A stretch of 64,000 bases of DNA from positions 79,534-143,533 of the forward strand of contig NZ_FOKF01000010.1 in assembly GCF_900111995.1 (NCBI RefSeq), given 5' to 3'. Below the pieces are notes generated by a model. It worked only from the letters and a program-made list of their open reading frames with translations. It did no database searches and was not told where the DNA came from. This DNA is from Collimonas sp. OK607. Its GTDB lineage: Bacteria > Pseudomonadota > Gammaproteobacteria > Burkholderiales > Burkholderiaceae_D. The position numbers and the translations under genes were made by a program. Positions 18,508 to 27,212 of this stretch are shown in pieces (position 1 is the first letter of the stretch; each line of letters opens with the position of its first letter).

Positions 18508-19476
18508 ATGACATCGCAAGAAAACCAAGCCGTCTATGCCCGGCGCATGCACCGGGTGCTTGAATATATCGACCTGCATCTCGACCAGGTGCTTGAGCTG
18601 AATACCCTGGCGGAAGTCGCCCATTTTTCTGCGTTTCATTTTCACCGTCTGTTCTCGGCCTGGATGGGCGAAACTTTTGGCGATTATCTGCGCCGGCGTC
18701 GGCTGGAAATCGCGGCGTTGCGGCTGGTCACCCAGCCCGCAATACCAGTGCTGGAGATCGCCCTGTCGGTAGGCTTCGGCTCGGCCGAAGCGTTTGCGCG
18801 CGCCTTCAAGACCAGGTTCGGCTGCACCGCCACCGAGTGGCGCCAAGGGCAGGCGGATCGCTGGGCTTCCCGGCTTGAAGCAAGTAATAACAAGCCATCA
18901 GGCCAAGACAGCAAGCCTGGTCAGTTGCATGGCAAGCAGGATCAGGAAACCGACCAGCGTCTCGAGCATCATGGAAACTCCCGACCAGCCACCAAGGAGA
19001 TTCCCATGAAAGTCAAAGTCATCGAGCGGCAGCCAGCCAAAATCGCCTACCTGCGCTACATCGGCCTATACGGCCCGCCCATCTCCGAATTCTGGATCGA
19101 CACCGTCAGCCCCTGGATGGAAACCAACAATCTGTTCGGCCGTCCGCGCTACGGCATCAGCCACAACGATCCAGCCATCACCAGTTCAGAACAATGCCGC
19201 TACGATGCGGGCGTTGAAGTGCCATCGGATTTTGTCGCCAGCGGCCAGTCATTTATCACCACCGTCCCCGGCGGCAGTTATGCGGTGACCCGCTACGTTG
19301 GCAACGGTCGCGATATCGGCGACTCCTGGACCCGCCTGCTACGCGACTGGCTGCCAGCCAGCGGCATGCAGCTCGATGCCCGGCCATTCTTCGAGTACTA
19401 CCCGACAGACGCCGCCTGCGATCCGCAAACCGGCACATTCGAGTGCGATCTTTGTATCCCGGTGGTGCCGCTTTAA
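18508..19476 (+). CDS. AraC-family regulator with a GyrI-like effector domain
   Basis: 322 residues from ATG 18508, with AGGA 6 nt upstream (a TTG at 18472 is in frame). The N-terminal half has two helix-turn-helix motifs (LNTLAEVAHFSAFHFHRLFSAWMGETFGDYLRRRRLE; ALSVGFGSAEAFARAFKTRFGCTATEWR). A polar linker at about 110-160 leads to a GyrI/Rob-type ligand-binding domain (KVKVIERQPAKIAYLRYIGLYG to FECDLCIPVVPL). Such proteins usually bind hydrophobic drugs and activate efflux genes. Lies 54 bp after the MFS gene on the same strand. Confidence 0.9.
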   Translation: MTSQENQAVYARRMHRVLEYIDLHLDQVLELNTLAEVAHFSAFHFHRLFSAWMGETFGDYLRRRRLEIAALRLVTQPAIPVLEIALSVGFGSAEAFARAFKTRFGCTATEWRQGQADRWASRLEASNNKPSGQDSKPGQLHGKQDQETDQRLEHHGNSRPATKEIPMKVKVIERQPAKIAYLRYIGLYGPPISEFWIDTVSPWMETNNLFGRPRYGISHNDPAITSSEQCRYDAGVEVPSDFVASGQSFITTVPGGSYAVTRYVGNGRDIGDSWTRLLRDWLPASGMQLDARPFFEYYPTDAACDPQTGTFECDLCIPVVPL

Positions 19477-19501
19477 AAGATGGCGATTGGGGCGGATTGC
19501 G

Positions 19502-20392
19502 TCATGCAGCAGCAATTCGCCGGATGGTTTCCTGCACCGCCTGTAGCAGCAACTCCTCCAGACGATTCACCGCCGGCCCCGCCGTCGTTTGCGCACGATA
19601 CAAAGACAAGCCGATCAGCGGCAGCGCCGGCAAGCCGGTCTCTTGCGGATTGATGATACGCAAGCTGGCCGGCAAGCCGATCGGCGTGCGCACAGTCAAG
19701 CCGAGTCCCGCTGCCGAGGCCGCCCACAATGCTGACAGGCTAGCGCTGGTGAAGGCGTGACGCCAGGCGATTCCGGCAGAGTCCAGCGCACTTTCAGCGA
19801 GATCCCGCAGCAAGCAAGGCGCATCCAGCAAAACCAGTGACAACGGCGAAGCGGCCGGCCCGGCTGCATCCTGCGCCGGGCCGATCCAGCATAGAGGCAG
19901 ATCGGCGACTCTCTCGCCATTCAATGCCGGTGTGCCGCCTTCCCATATCAACGCCAGATCGATGCGTCCCAACGTCGCGCGCTCGCGCAACTCCGTGCTG
20001 CGCGCGACACAAACTTCGACCCGTACTTTCGGATGCGCCCGCATGAAACGGCCAAGCACATCCGACAACAGCGCTTCGCCGAAGTCTTCCTGCAAACCCA
20101 GCTTCACCTCCCCTTCCAGCTCGACGCCACGCACCGCGCTGGCGGTTTCATCGTTGAGGTCGAGCAAGCGGCGCGCGTAACCCAGCAACGTCTGGCCAGC
20201 CTCGGTCAGCGCCAGGCCGCGCCCGGCTTTACGAAAAATCGGCGCACCGGCCTGCTCTTCGAGTTTTTTTAGCTGTGCGCTCACAGCTGACGTGGATCGG
20301 CCCAGGCGATCGGCGGCCTTGGCGTAACTGCCGAGGTCGATGCCGGTGGTAAAGGTGCGCAATACGTCGATGTCAAAGCTGATTTGTCGCAT
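19502..20392 (-). CDS. LysR-family transcriptional regulator
   Basis: 296 residues from ATG 20392, with AGGA 8 nt upstream; an ATG three codons earlier is possible. The N-terminal helix-turn-helix is clear (GSYAKAADRLGRSTSAVSAQLKKLEEQAGAPIFRKAGRGLALTEAG), followed by a LysR substrate-binding domain. Divergent from an MFS gene starting at 20545, so it probably controls that transporter. Confidence 0.92.
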   Translation of the reverse strand: MRQISFDIDVLRTFTTGIDLGSYAKAADRLGRSTSAVSAQLKKLEEQAGAPIFRKAGRGLALTEAGQTLLGYARRLLDLNDETASAVRGVELEGEVKLGLQEDFGEALLSDVLGRFMRAHPKVRVEVCVARSTELRERATLGRIDLALIWEGGTPALNGERVADLPLCWIGPAQDAAGPAASPLSLVLLDAPCLLRDLAESALDSAGIAWRHAFTSASLSALWAASAAGLGLTVRTPIGLPASLRIINPQETGLPALPLIGLSLYRAQTTAGPAVNRLEELLLQAVQETIRRIAAA

Positions 20393-20544
20393 GACAACCA
20401 TCCTGTTTTTCAAAACAATCAATTCGAAACTATCTGATATTCAAAAGTATCACGCAAAGCGATACTCACTGCAAGGGCTTAAAACAAGGCTTGCGATTGC
20501 AGCTCTTGTTGGTTCGCCAGCCATATCGTCATAGGGGAATTTGA

Positions 20545-21828
20545 ATGTCTCAATCTGCTGCTTTTACCGATAACCGTCGCCACCGCTGGAAAGTCCTGGG
20601 CGTTGGCGTAGCGGCCAACGCCAGTTTTTCGGCAGCTTTCAGTGGCATTCCGACAACCGCGCTCTTGATACGCTCTGGTTATCATCTGGGCAACGCCGAA
20701 CTCGGCCTGGTGCTGGGCCTGATGGGTCTCGGCATCGCGATAAGCGAATTGCCATGGGGCCTGCTGACCGATCGCTGGGGCGACCGTCCAGTATTGTTGT
20801 CCGGCCTCGCCACCACTGCCGTCGCACTGGCGCTGATGGCCATGTTCGTGGCACCGACTCCCGGCTACGTGCCTGGCCTGCCGCTGCTCGGCGCCGGTTT
20901 GTTGCTGGTCGGCCTGCTTGGCGGCAGCGTCAACGGCTCCAGCGGCCGCGCGGTGATGACCTGGTTCGGTGAAGGTGAACGCGGAATGGCGATGAGCATA
21001 CGTCAAACAGCAGTGCCTCTGGGCGGCGCTACCGGCGCGCTGATCTTGCCATCGCTGGCGACCCATTTCGGCTTTGCCTCAGAGTACGGCGTACTCGCCT
21101 TGTTCTGCGGCGTGACGCTGTTTTTCACCTGGCTCTGGCTATATGAACCCGCCGCAACCGCTTCAGATAAAGCGCAGGTCAGCCACACCACATTGTCACC
21201 ATCGCCTTCACCACTAAAGGATCGCCAGTTGTGGCGCATCGTCGCCGCGATCGGCATCCTGTGCGCGCCGCAGTTTGCAATACTGTCCTTCGGCACGGTG
21301 TTCCTGCACGATTTCAGCCATGCCGGCATCGCTGCCATCACGGCCTCCATGGCCGCACTGCAATGTGGCGCCATGGTCATGCGCGTATGGAGCGGCCGCT
21401 GGACCGACCGCAATCGCAACCGACGCGAATTCCTGCGTTTCTGCACCATCGCCAGCGCGATTGCCTTTGCCGTACTGGCCGCACTGGTGACGCTGGCCGG
21501 TCAGTTGCCGGCAATCAGCCCGGCCATGGCAGCACTGCTGATCGTCATGCTGGTGCTGACCGGTATCAGCGTCTCGGCCTGGCACGGAGTCGCCTATACC
21601 GAACTGGCGACGATCGCCGGTGCGCACAACGCCGGTACCGCCCTCGGCATGGCGAATACCAGTGTGTTCGTGATGTGCTTCCTGACACCGCTGGCGATTC
21701 CGCACATCCTCACACGCGGCAACTGGGCGGCCGTGTGGCTGGTGGGAAGTGTTTGTGCGGTGATTGCGTTGCAGTTTTTTCCCAAGCCTGTGCGAGTGGC
21801 GATTGTGTGCACGCGAGAAGCCTTTTAG
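20545..21828 (+). CDS. MFS transporter, substrate unknown
   Basis: 427 residues, ATG 20545 with GGGGA just upstream. Twelve hydrophobic segments with LTDRWGDRPVLLSGLA in the loop after helix 2 and WSGRWTDRNRNRREFLR in the matching loop of the second half. A charged cytoplasmic loop separates the halves. The nearest family is unclear. Divergent from a LysR gene, with a 152-bp shared promoter region. Confidence 0.88.
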   Translation: MSQSAAFTDNRRHRWKVLGVGVAANASFSAAFSGIPTTALLIRSGYHLGNAELGLVLGLMGLGIAISELPWGLLTDRWGDRPVLLSGLATTAVALALMAMFVAPTPGYVPGLPLLGAGLLLVGLLGGSVNGSSGRAVMTWFGEGERGMAMSIRQTAVPLGGATGALILPSLATHFGFASEYGVLALFCGVTLFFTWLWLYEPAATASDKAQVSHTTLSPSPSPLKDRQLWRIVAAIGILCAPQFAILSFGTVFLHDFSHAGIAAITASMAALQCGAMVMRVWSGRWTDRNRNRREFLRFCTIASAIAFAVLAALVTLAGQLPAISPAMAALLIVMLVLTGISVSAWHGVAYTELATIAGAHNAGTALGMANTSVFVMCFLTPLAIPHILTRGNWAAVWLVGSVCAVIALQFFPKPVRVAIVCTREAF

Positions 21829-21834
21829 CCGCCT

Positions 21835-21955
21835 CGTAGGGTGGGCACTTATGCCCACGCGTTACCGCGTTATCCGGAGCGCTGGCTCACGCGACACAAA
21901 AGTAGACATCTACGCGAAGTGAGTTCACGCGTGGGCACGATGTGCCCACCCTACG
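21835..21955. repeat. 121-bp palindromic interspersed element (MITE-like)
   Basis: The ends are near-perfect inverted repeats of 27-28 bp: CGTAGGGTGGGCACTTATG... at 21835-21861 and its complement at 21928-21955. Each end itself folds through GTGGGCA/TGCCCAC. The centre (about 21862-21927) has no gene. It sits just after an MFS stop codon and before the 3-prime end of the cupin gene. This layout matches small non-autonomous elements that occur in many copies in proteobacterial genomes. Confidence 0.8.
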
Positions 21956-22018
21956 ACACTGGTTCAAGTACCGGAGCAATGCAATGCGCACTCAACGCAG
22001 CGAACATCGAACGCGCCG

Positions 22019-22420
22019 TTATTTCACATATTCGTATAAGGGTTTGTCTTTATCAACGACATGAACGGTAAAGAGTTTGAGCGACTTGTTTCCGACAACC
22101 TTGAAACCGCCATGAGGGACATCCCGAAGATTCATAATAGGTGTTCCGGTTTCCAGCATCACAGGTTCCTTTCCGGGGGATTGAATCATTGCCCCCTGAA
22201 GAACGTAACCCGATTCGACGCCATGATGCGAATGTCTCGCAGATTCGGCACCAGGCTTGATTTCGATAATGGAGCTGATTACCTCCATGCCAGGCGCGCC
22301 GGTCAGATCCGTTCGCTTCAGTTCTGTTCGCGTTGTTGAGTCTTGGGCATACACATCCGCGCCAAACTGTACCGCGAGCAGGCTAGCCGCAAGTACCAAT
22401 GCCTGTCGAATTGCACTCAT
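22019..22420 (-). CDS. Secreted cupin-domain protein
   Basis: 133 residues from the ATG at 22420, with AGGAG 7 nt upstream; the adjacent ATG at 22423 is an equal option. A signal peptide (IRQALVLAASLLAVQFGADVYAQ) is followed by a single cupin barrel with a metal-ligand pattern RHSHHGVESGYVLQGAM and a second motif containing VPHGGFKVVG. Cupins of this kind are often annotated only by fold. Expected in the periplasm or outside the cell. Alone, with no operon partner. Confidence 0.85.
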   Translation of the reverse strand: MSAIRQALVLAASLLAVQFGADVYAQDSTTRTELKRTDLTGAPGMEVISSIIEIKPGAESARHSHHGVESGYVLQGAMIQSPGKEPVMLETGTPIMNLRDVPHGGFKVVGNKSLKLFTVHVVDKDKPLYEYVK

Positions 22421-22609
22421 CATATATCTCCTCTGTGGATGGGTCATCGATTATCTCGAGCATCGGGCTTCTGTGTCGCACCTGCCCCTACTCTGCTGCA
22501 CCGGCTTGCTTTACTTTCGCGCAATCGTCGAAAAGACGGCTCGCCTGGAGCGCTTGCTTTGCTAGTTATGACAAGGTAGGTGATTGCGTCCGCAAGTCAA
22601 GGATCAGGA

Positions 22610-23353
22610 TCATTTTGTCACCATGAGCTCGGCCAGCAACGCTTGCATGCTCCGCCAGTGCGTCCCTTCCCAAAACACACGTTGGCAGAGATCGCAGGTA
22701 CTGAATCGCTCGAAATGCGCGCGTACCTTCGGCGGCAAGCGTTCTTCCACCAATGTTTTATCGATGCTCCGTAAAGGCGCATTGCACTGCAAGCATAACG
22801 TGAAGGGCCGTGCGCTGCGTGCCAGGTCCAGGCGGTCGAAGATTTCCTTCAACTGCTGTGTCGACTTGAGTGCATGCACATAGCAGCCATGCGTGATGAT
22901 GCGGCGCTTGAGGAGCTCACGGTCGCGGGTGAGCACGATCCGCGCCTCCTTTTCCGCGATGGAGGCGATCGCGCTGTCGACGAAATTATTGTCGTAGAGC
23001 GTGTCGAAGCCAGCCATCCGCAGCAGATGAGCCAGGCCACCCAGATGCGCGTCGGCGATGAAGCGGTTCGTGCGCAGCGGATGGTCGCGCACGCGCAATA
23101 ATGGGATGATATCGAGTGTCTCGAACTTGGGGTAAACGGAAACGCGGTCGCCGTCCCGCAGCAGCCGGTCGAAACCGACAGTCTCGCCATTGACCAGCAC
23201 CAGTTCGACCTCGGTGTGCGGCACCCCAAGCACCTCGATCATGTGCTTGGTAGTAGCCGTACGCGCGCACACTGCATCGAACGCACGCTTGCGCCGTTCG
23301 CCGGGCAGGAACGTATTTAATTCCTCGTAGAAACGAAATGTTGCGGTAACCAT
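22610..23353 (-). CDS. Mut7-C (PIN-like RNase) protein with an N-terminal ubiquitin-like domain
   Basis: 247 residues. The first 80 residues have a ThiS/MoaD-like beta-grasp pattern (ATFRFYEELNTFLP, VELVLVNGETVGFDRLLRDGDRVSVYP). Residues about 85-247 match Mut7-C: DAHLGGLAHLLRMAGFDTLYDN, IVLTRDRELLKRR, then a zinc ribbon with two CxxC pairs (CLQCNAPL and CDLCQRVFW). The aspartates of DAHLG and TRDREL are likely metal-binding residues of a PIN-type nuclease. This fusion is known in bacteria, but its RNA target is not established. No partner gene is adjacent. Confidence 0.9.
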   Translation of the reverse strand: MVTATFRFYEELNTFLPGERRKRAFDAVCARTATTKHMIEVLGVPHTEVELVLVNGETVGFDRLLRDGDRVSVYPKFETLDIIPLLRVRDHPLRTNRFIADAHLGGLAHLLRMAGFDTLYDNNFVDSAIASIAEKEARIVLTRDRELLKRRIITHGCYVHALKSTQQLKEIFDRLDLARSARPFTLCLQCNAPLRSIDKTLVEERLPPKVRAHFERFSTCDLCQRVFWEGTHWRSMQALLAELMVTK

Positions 23354-23554
23354 GTTGCGCTGCCATTCATACCCACGATCATAAATGAATTCGCAGACAA
23401 GTCACGGCGGCGTACATATTACCAACGGCGTTCAGGAGGTGTAGCATAGGTGTTACACGATCAAATTCGCTTTGTGGCTGTATCAAATTCAACGAATCCT
23501 TTTTACCACGAGGCGCTCCATATGAGGAGCGCGAATTGAGAAAGGAGAAGTGCG

Positions 23555-23914
23555 ATGAAACATGCCATCACTTTCGCTGCTATCAGTATCCTGTCGCTCG
23601 TCGTAACAACTGGAGCCGCCGCGGCAAGCGGCCCTGGCAGAGCCGTCCCGCACGCTGGTACGACATCTGCAGCGACGACGAGCGCTGCAAAGCCGGTTTC
23701 CACAGGGACCAGGCAGACGGGACAACCTAATCAATCATGCGGCAGCGCTGCAGCCCCCAATACCCCAGGCAACGCAGCGACGGCGCCGGGGTCTGCTTTC
23801 AACCCTGACGGGCAGGCTGGAACGGTTTACGCCGGGCAACAACCGCAGAATTCGCGTAATACCACAAGTGTCTCGCAGTACGACGTCGCGTGCTCTAAAC
23901 AACCCTCGAGATAA
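23555..23914 (+). CDS. Small secreted Ser/Thr/Ala-rich protein, function unknown
   Basis: 119 residues, ATG 23555 with a strong AAAGGAGAAG site. A clear signal peptide (MKHAITFAAISILSLVVTTGAAAAS) precedes a low-complexity region rich in Ala, Thr and Gly. The C-terminus is less simple: GSAFNPDGQAGTVYAGQQPQNS and SVSQYDVACSKQ, with two Cys in the mature part. Small exported proteins with a similar SQYDVAC ending occur in Burkholderiales and are sometimes mislabelled adenylate cyclase; there is no cyclase domain. A good terminator follows, so it is probably a single-gene unit. Confidence 0.75.
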   Translation: MKHAITFAAISILSLVVTTGAAAASGPGRAVPHAGTTSAATTSAAKPVSTGTRQTGQPNQSCGSAAAPNTPGNAATAPGSAFNPDGQAGTVYAGQQPQNSRNTTSVSQYDVACSKQPSR

Positions 23915-23933
23915 GTTTAATGCCGAGACGGGA

Positions 23934-23964
23934 AGAGCCTGCGCCTGGCGCGGGCTCTTTGATT
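23934..23964 (+). terminator. Intrinsic terminator of the small secreted protein gene
   Basis: AGAGCCTGCGC (23934-23944) pairs with GCGCGGGCTCT (23948-23958), 11 bp with one G-T pair and a 3-nt loop, followed by TTGATT. Confidence 0.8.
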
Positions 23965-24003
23965 ATCAGGCTTCGCTTGGAAAATCGAGGTGAGTGCTTG
24001 AAT

Positions 24004-24041
24004 TTATTCAATATTTCAATAATAATTGAAATATTGAATAA
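24004..24041. promoter_or_regulatory. Perfect inverted-repeat operator of the ars operon
   Basis: Two 17-bp arms, TTATTCAATATTTCAAT (24004-24020) and its exact complement (24025-24041), are separated by AATA. It ends 12 bp before the arsR start codon. ArsR/SmtB repressors bind such AT-rich palindromes overlapping the promoter, so this should be the ArsR operator. Confidence 0.85.
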
Positions 24042-24053
24042 TAAGGGCCACCC

Positions 24054-24383
24054 ATGGAAACCAAAAACATGATCACCGCGCTTGCCGCACTAGCGCAAGA
24101 ATCCCGCCTGGCGGTTTTCCGTCTGCTGGTCCAGGTCGGCCCCGACGGTATGGCGGCCAGCAAAATCGCCGAGCAGCTATCCATCTCCCCCTCGTCCCTG
24201 TCCTTCCATCTGAAAGAGCTTTCGCATGCGCAATTGGTGAGCTCTCGCCATGAAGGACGCTTCGTCATTTACTCGGCCAATTTCGACACCATGAATGGCC
24301 TGATCGGCTTCCTGACTGAAAACTGCTGCGGCGGCAATGCCGTCTGTGCACCAGCCGCGGTTTGCTGCCCTCAGACAGCTTGA
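24054..24383 (+). CDS. arsR: ArsR-family arsenic-responsive repressor
   Basis: 109 residues, ATG 24054. The winged helix is clear (ALAQESRLAVFRLLVQVGPDGMAASKIAEQLSISPSSLSFHLKELSHAQLVSSRHEGRFVIYS). There is no CxC motif in the recognition helix as in E. coli ArsR; instead the C-terminus is Cys-rich (ENCCGGNAVCAPAAVCCPQ), which resembles the C-terminal As(III) site of the Acidithiobacillus-type ArsR. It would repress its own operon until arsenite binds. First gene of arsR-acr3-arsC-arsH. Confidence 0.93.
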   Translation: METKNMITALAALAQESRLAVFRLLVQVGPDGMAASKIAEQLSISPSSLSFHLKELSHAQLVSSRHEGRFVIYSANFDTMNGLIGFLTENCCGGNAVCAPAAVCCPQTA

Positions 24384-24405
24384 AATCAACACAGAGAATT
24401 TACCC

Positions 24406-25476
24406 ATGTCAGCCCAAACCAAAGTCATCGGCCAGCGCGCCGAAACTGTCTCACTAAGCATCTTTGAACGCTACCTGACGATCTGGGTAGCCTTGTGCAT
24501 CGTGGTCGGCGTATTGCTGGGGCAAGCATTTCCACATGCCGTAAAAGCAATCGGCAGCCTGGAGATCGCCAAGGTGAATCTGCCGGTTGGCTTGCTGATC
24601 TGGGTCATGATCATTCCGATGCTGCTCAAGATCGACTTCGCGGCGTGGCGCCAGGTGAAGGGGCATGCGCGCGGCATCGGCGTTACCTTGTTCATCAACT
24701 GGGCGGTCAAGCCATTCTCGATGGCCCTGCTCGGCTGGCTATTCATACGCCACTGGTTCGCGCCTTATCTGCCGGCCGCGCAACTCGATTCCTACGTGGC
24801 CGGACTGATCCTGCTGGCCGCTGCGCCGTGCACCGCAATGGTTTTCGTGTGGAGCCGGCTGACCGGCGGCGATCCTTATTTCACCCTGTCGCAAGTGGCC
24901 ATCAACGACCTGATCATGATCTTCGCTTTCGCGCCGCTGGTGGCGCTGCTGCTGGGCGTATCGAGCATCGTGGTGCCGTGGGCGACGCTGCTGACTTCGG
25001 TGGTGTTGTATATCGTGGTTCCCGTCATTATCGCCCAGCTATGGCGTAAAGCATTGCTGCGCCGGGGCCAGGCGGCATTTGACGCCGCGATGCACAGCAT
25101 CCAGCCGTGGTCCATCGCGGCGCTGCTGCTGACTTTGATTTTGTTGTTTGCGTTCCAGGGCGACGCCATCGTCGAGCAGCCATTGATCATCGCCCTGCTG
25201 GCGGTTCCGATCCTGATACAAGTGTTCTTCAACTCGGCGCTGGCTTACTGGCTCAACAGAGTGGCTGGTGAAAAACATTCGATCGCCGGTCCATCGGCAT
25301 TGATAGGCGCATCCAATTTTTTCGAGTTGGCGGTGGCAGCAGCGATCAGTTTGTTCGGCTTCAAATCCGGCGCCGCACTGGCCACTGTGGTTGGCGTGCT
25401 GATCGAAGTTCCGGCCATGTTGCTGGTGGTCGGCATCGTGAACCGCAGCCGCGGTTGGTACGAAGCCAAGCACTGA
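24406..25476 (+). CDS. acr3: Arsenite efflux transporter, ACR3 family
   Basis: 356 residues from ATG 24406, 22 bp after arsR; an in-frame ATG at 24337 lies inside arsR and would add a non-family extension. Ten membrane segments with the ACR3 pattern: LPVGLLIWVMIIPMLLKIDF, the conserved AAPCTAMVFVWSRLTGGD with the catalytic Cys, and GPSALIGASNFFELAVAAAISLFG near the end. It exports As(III) across the inner membrane. The length matches ACR3 (about 350) and not ArsB (about 430). Confidence 0.95.
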   Translation: MSAQTKVIGQRAETVSLSIFERYLTIWVALCIVVGVLLGQAFPHAVKAIGSLEIAKVNLPVGLLIWVMIIPMLLKIDFAAWRQVKGHARGIGVTLFINWAVKPFSMALLGWLFIRHWFAPYLPAAQLDSYVAGLILLAAAPCTAMVFVWSRLTGGDPYFTLSQVAINDLIMIFAFAPLVALLLGVSSIVVPWATLLTSVVLYIVVPVIIAQLWRKALLRRGQAAFDAAMHSIQPWSIAALLLTLILLFAFQGDAIVEQPLIIALLAVPILIQVFFNSALAYWLNRVAGEKHSIAGPSALIGASNFFELAVAAAISLFGFKSGAALATVVGVLIEVPAMLLVVGIVNRSRGWYEAKH

Positions 25477-25508
25477 CAACCACTTCCCTGATTACAAGGA
25501 ATACCATC

Positions 25509-25940
25509 ATGACCATCACGATTTATCACAACCCGGCCTGCGGCACATCACGCAATACCCTGGCCCTGATCCGGAACTCCGGCGACGAGCCGGAAGTTAT
25601 CGAATATCTGCAGCATCCGCCTTCGCGCAACACGCTGCAACAACTGATTCTCGATGCTGGTCTTACTGTGCGCGCAGCGATACGCGAGAAAGGGACTCCT
25701 TATGCCGAACTGGGCCTGGACGATCAGGGCTTGAGCGACGAACAGTTATTGGATGCGATGCTGGCGCATCCAATCCTGCTCAATCGTCCCTTTGTCGTGA
25801 CAGCCATAGGCACGCGCCTTTGCCGGCCATCTGAACTGGTGCTGGAGATTCTGCCGCATGCGCAACGCGGTGCGTTCACCAAAGAAGACGGTGAAGTCGT
25901 GATCAATGCGGAGGGACAACGTGTCACACCATCTGCTTGA
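25509..25940 (+). CDS. arsC: Arsenate reductase, glutaredoxin-linked type
   Basis: 143 residues from ATG 25509, with AAGGA upstream; an earlier in-frame GTG is inside acr3. The active-site pattern [14 protein letters not shown] has catalytic Cys 11, and the expected [16 protein letters not shown] follows with the helper arginines. It reduces As(V) to As(III), which ACR3 exports. The stop overlaps the next gene by 20 bp, so translation is probably coupled. Confidence 0.95.
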   Translation: MTITIYHNPACGTSRNTLALIRNSGDEPEVIEYLQHPPSRNTLQQLILDAGLTVRAAIREKGTPYAELGLDDQGLSDEQLLDAMLAHPILLNRPFVVTAIGTRLCRPSELVLEILPHAQRGAFTKEDGEVVINAEGQRVTPSA

Positions 25941-26643
25941 TTTACCGAACCTCGACGCCGAATTATTTCATCCGCCACTGGCGACCGATTTTTCCAGCGT
26001 CGCAAGTGCCACGCATGCCCCGCGCTTCCTGCTGCTGTATGGCTCGCTACGTGAAAAATCCTATAGCCGCTTTTTGACAATGGAAGCTGCCCGCCTGCTG
26101 CAAGCGATGGGTGGCGAAGTCAGGATTTTCGATCCGCGAGGATTGCCGTTGCCGGATAGTGAACCCGATACCCATCCCAAAGTGCAGGAGCTGCGCGAGC
26201 TGGCCGCATGGGCTGAAGGTATGGTTTGGACTTCGCCCGAACGGCATGGCGCCATGACCGGCATCATGAAAGCGCAAATCGACTGGATCCCGTTATCGGT
26301 AGGCGCGGTACGGCCAACCCAAGGCAAAACGCTGGCCGTCATGGAAGTCTCCGGCGGCTCGCAATCCTTCAATGCCATTAACCAGATGCGCATACTGGGA
26401 CGCTGGATGCGGATGATCACGATCCCGAATCAATCTTCTGTCGCCAAGGCATTCCTGGAATTTGACGACAGCGGCCGCATGAAGCCTTCGTCTTACTACG
26501 AACGAGTGGTAGACGTGATGGAAGAGCTGTATAAATTTACCTTGCTGACGCGTGATGTATCCGGATTCCTGACGGACCGTTACAGCGAACGCAAGGAAAG
26601 TGCGGAGCAGTTAAGCAAGCGGGTAAATCAAAAGTCGATCTAG
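25921..26643 (+). CDS. arsH: ArsH NADPH-dependent FMN reductase
   Basis: 240 residues. The GTG at 25921 is chosen because GGAGG (25910-25914) lies 6 nt before it; the upstream ATG at 25906 overlaps that site. The flavodoxin-like core starts [16 protein letters not shown] (phosphate-binding loop) and includes [24 protein letters not shown] and [14 protein letters not shown], typical of ArsH. ArsH oxidises trivalent organoarsenicals and protects against redox stress. Last gene of the ars operon. Confidence 0.94.
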   Translation: MSHHLLDLPNLDAELFHPPLATDFSSVASATHAPRFLLLYGSLREKSYSRFLTMEAARLLQAMGGEVRIFDPRGLPLPDSEPDTHPKVQELRELAAWAEGMVWTSPERHGAMTGIMKAQIDWIPLSVGAVRPTQGKTLAVMEVSGGSQSFNAINQMRILGRWMRMITIPNQSSVAKAFLEFDDSGRMKPSSYYERVVDVMEELYKFTLLTRDVSGFLTDRYSERKESAEQLSKRVNQKSI

Positions 26644-26647
26644 AGAC

Positions 26648-26675
26648 CAGGCGCCGAATTTCGCAGCGGCGCCTG
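26648..26675. terminator. Hairpin between convergent arsH and SRPBCC genes
   Basis: CAGGCGCCG (26648-26656) pairs with CGGCGCCTG (26667-26675), a 9-bp perfect stem. The T-run is weak on both sides. It probably acts in both directions. Confidence 0.55.
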
Positions 26676-26688
26676 CTTCGATGCAACG

Positions 26689-27165
26689 TTACGATGCAAC
26701 GGCTGCAGCGACATATTTCTCGATATTCTTCATCTGCGCTTCCCAGCCGCTGCTGTTCATGCGAAACGCTTCCTGGCGCCGCTCTGCCGGGATATTGTCA
26801 AAGCCGGATTCAACCACACGCAGCAAGGTGCCTTCCTCGACAGCCGTCAGTTCGAAGGCGACTAGCGTGGCCGGCTCTTGCGAATAATCGACGGCGGTGT
26901 CAATTGCATAGGGATGCCAGCGGAAGGATAGCAACTCCTCCGGAACCATGCGTTCTATCACGACTTCCCAGACCAGATGCTCGTAACCGGCATGGGAGAT
27001 TTGTCCTCGTACTGTTTGTCCGGCGGTGAAGGTTTTTCCCTTCAGCGTCACGCCGAACCAGTCGCCGAATTCTTCCGCATGCGATATCGCGCACCAGACC
27101 CGCGAACGTGCGGCTTTAAGCACAACCTCTGTTTCAATCCGATCAGTAGATTTATTCTTATCCAT
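26689..27165 (-). CDS. SRPBCC (AHSA1-like) domain protein
   Basis: 158 residues, ATG 27165 with AGGAGG 7 nt upstream. One Aha1/SRPBCC hydrophobic-ligand fold: VVLKAARSRVWCAISHAEEFGDWFGVTLKG at the start, FRWHPYAIDTAVDYSQEPATLVAFEL in the middle and GWEAQMKNIEKYV at the end. Members are often encoded near ArsR-type regulators and may bind a lipid or small molecule, but no specific role can be stated here. Confidence 0.88.
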   Translation of the reverse strand: MDKNKSTDRIETEVVLKAARSRVWCAISHAEEFGDWFGVTLKGKTFTAGQTVRGQISHAGYEHLVWEVVIERMVPEELLSFRWHPYAIDTAVDYSQEPATLVAFELTAVEEGTLLRVVESGFDNIPAERRQEAFRMNSSGWEAQMKNIEKYVAAAVAS

Positions 27166-27212
27166 GTGTCGCCTCCTGGCTGCATATTAGCGCAAGGAAA
27201 ATGTAGCCGGGC

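Noticed and set aside
22257..22883. Several plus-strand frames opposite the cupin and Mut7-C genes
   Set aside because: Shadows of the two minus-strand genes, with no family similarity.
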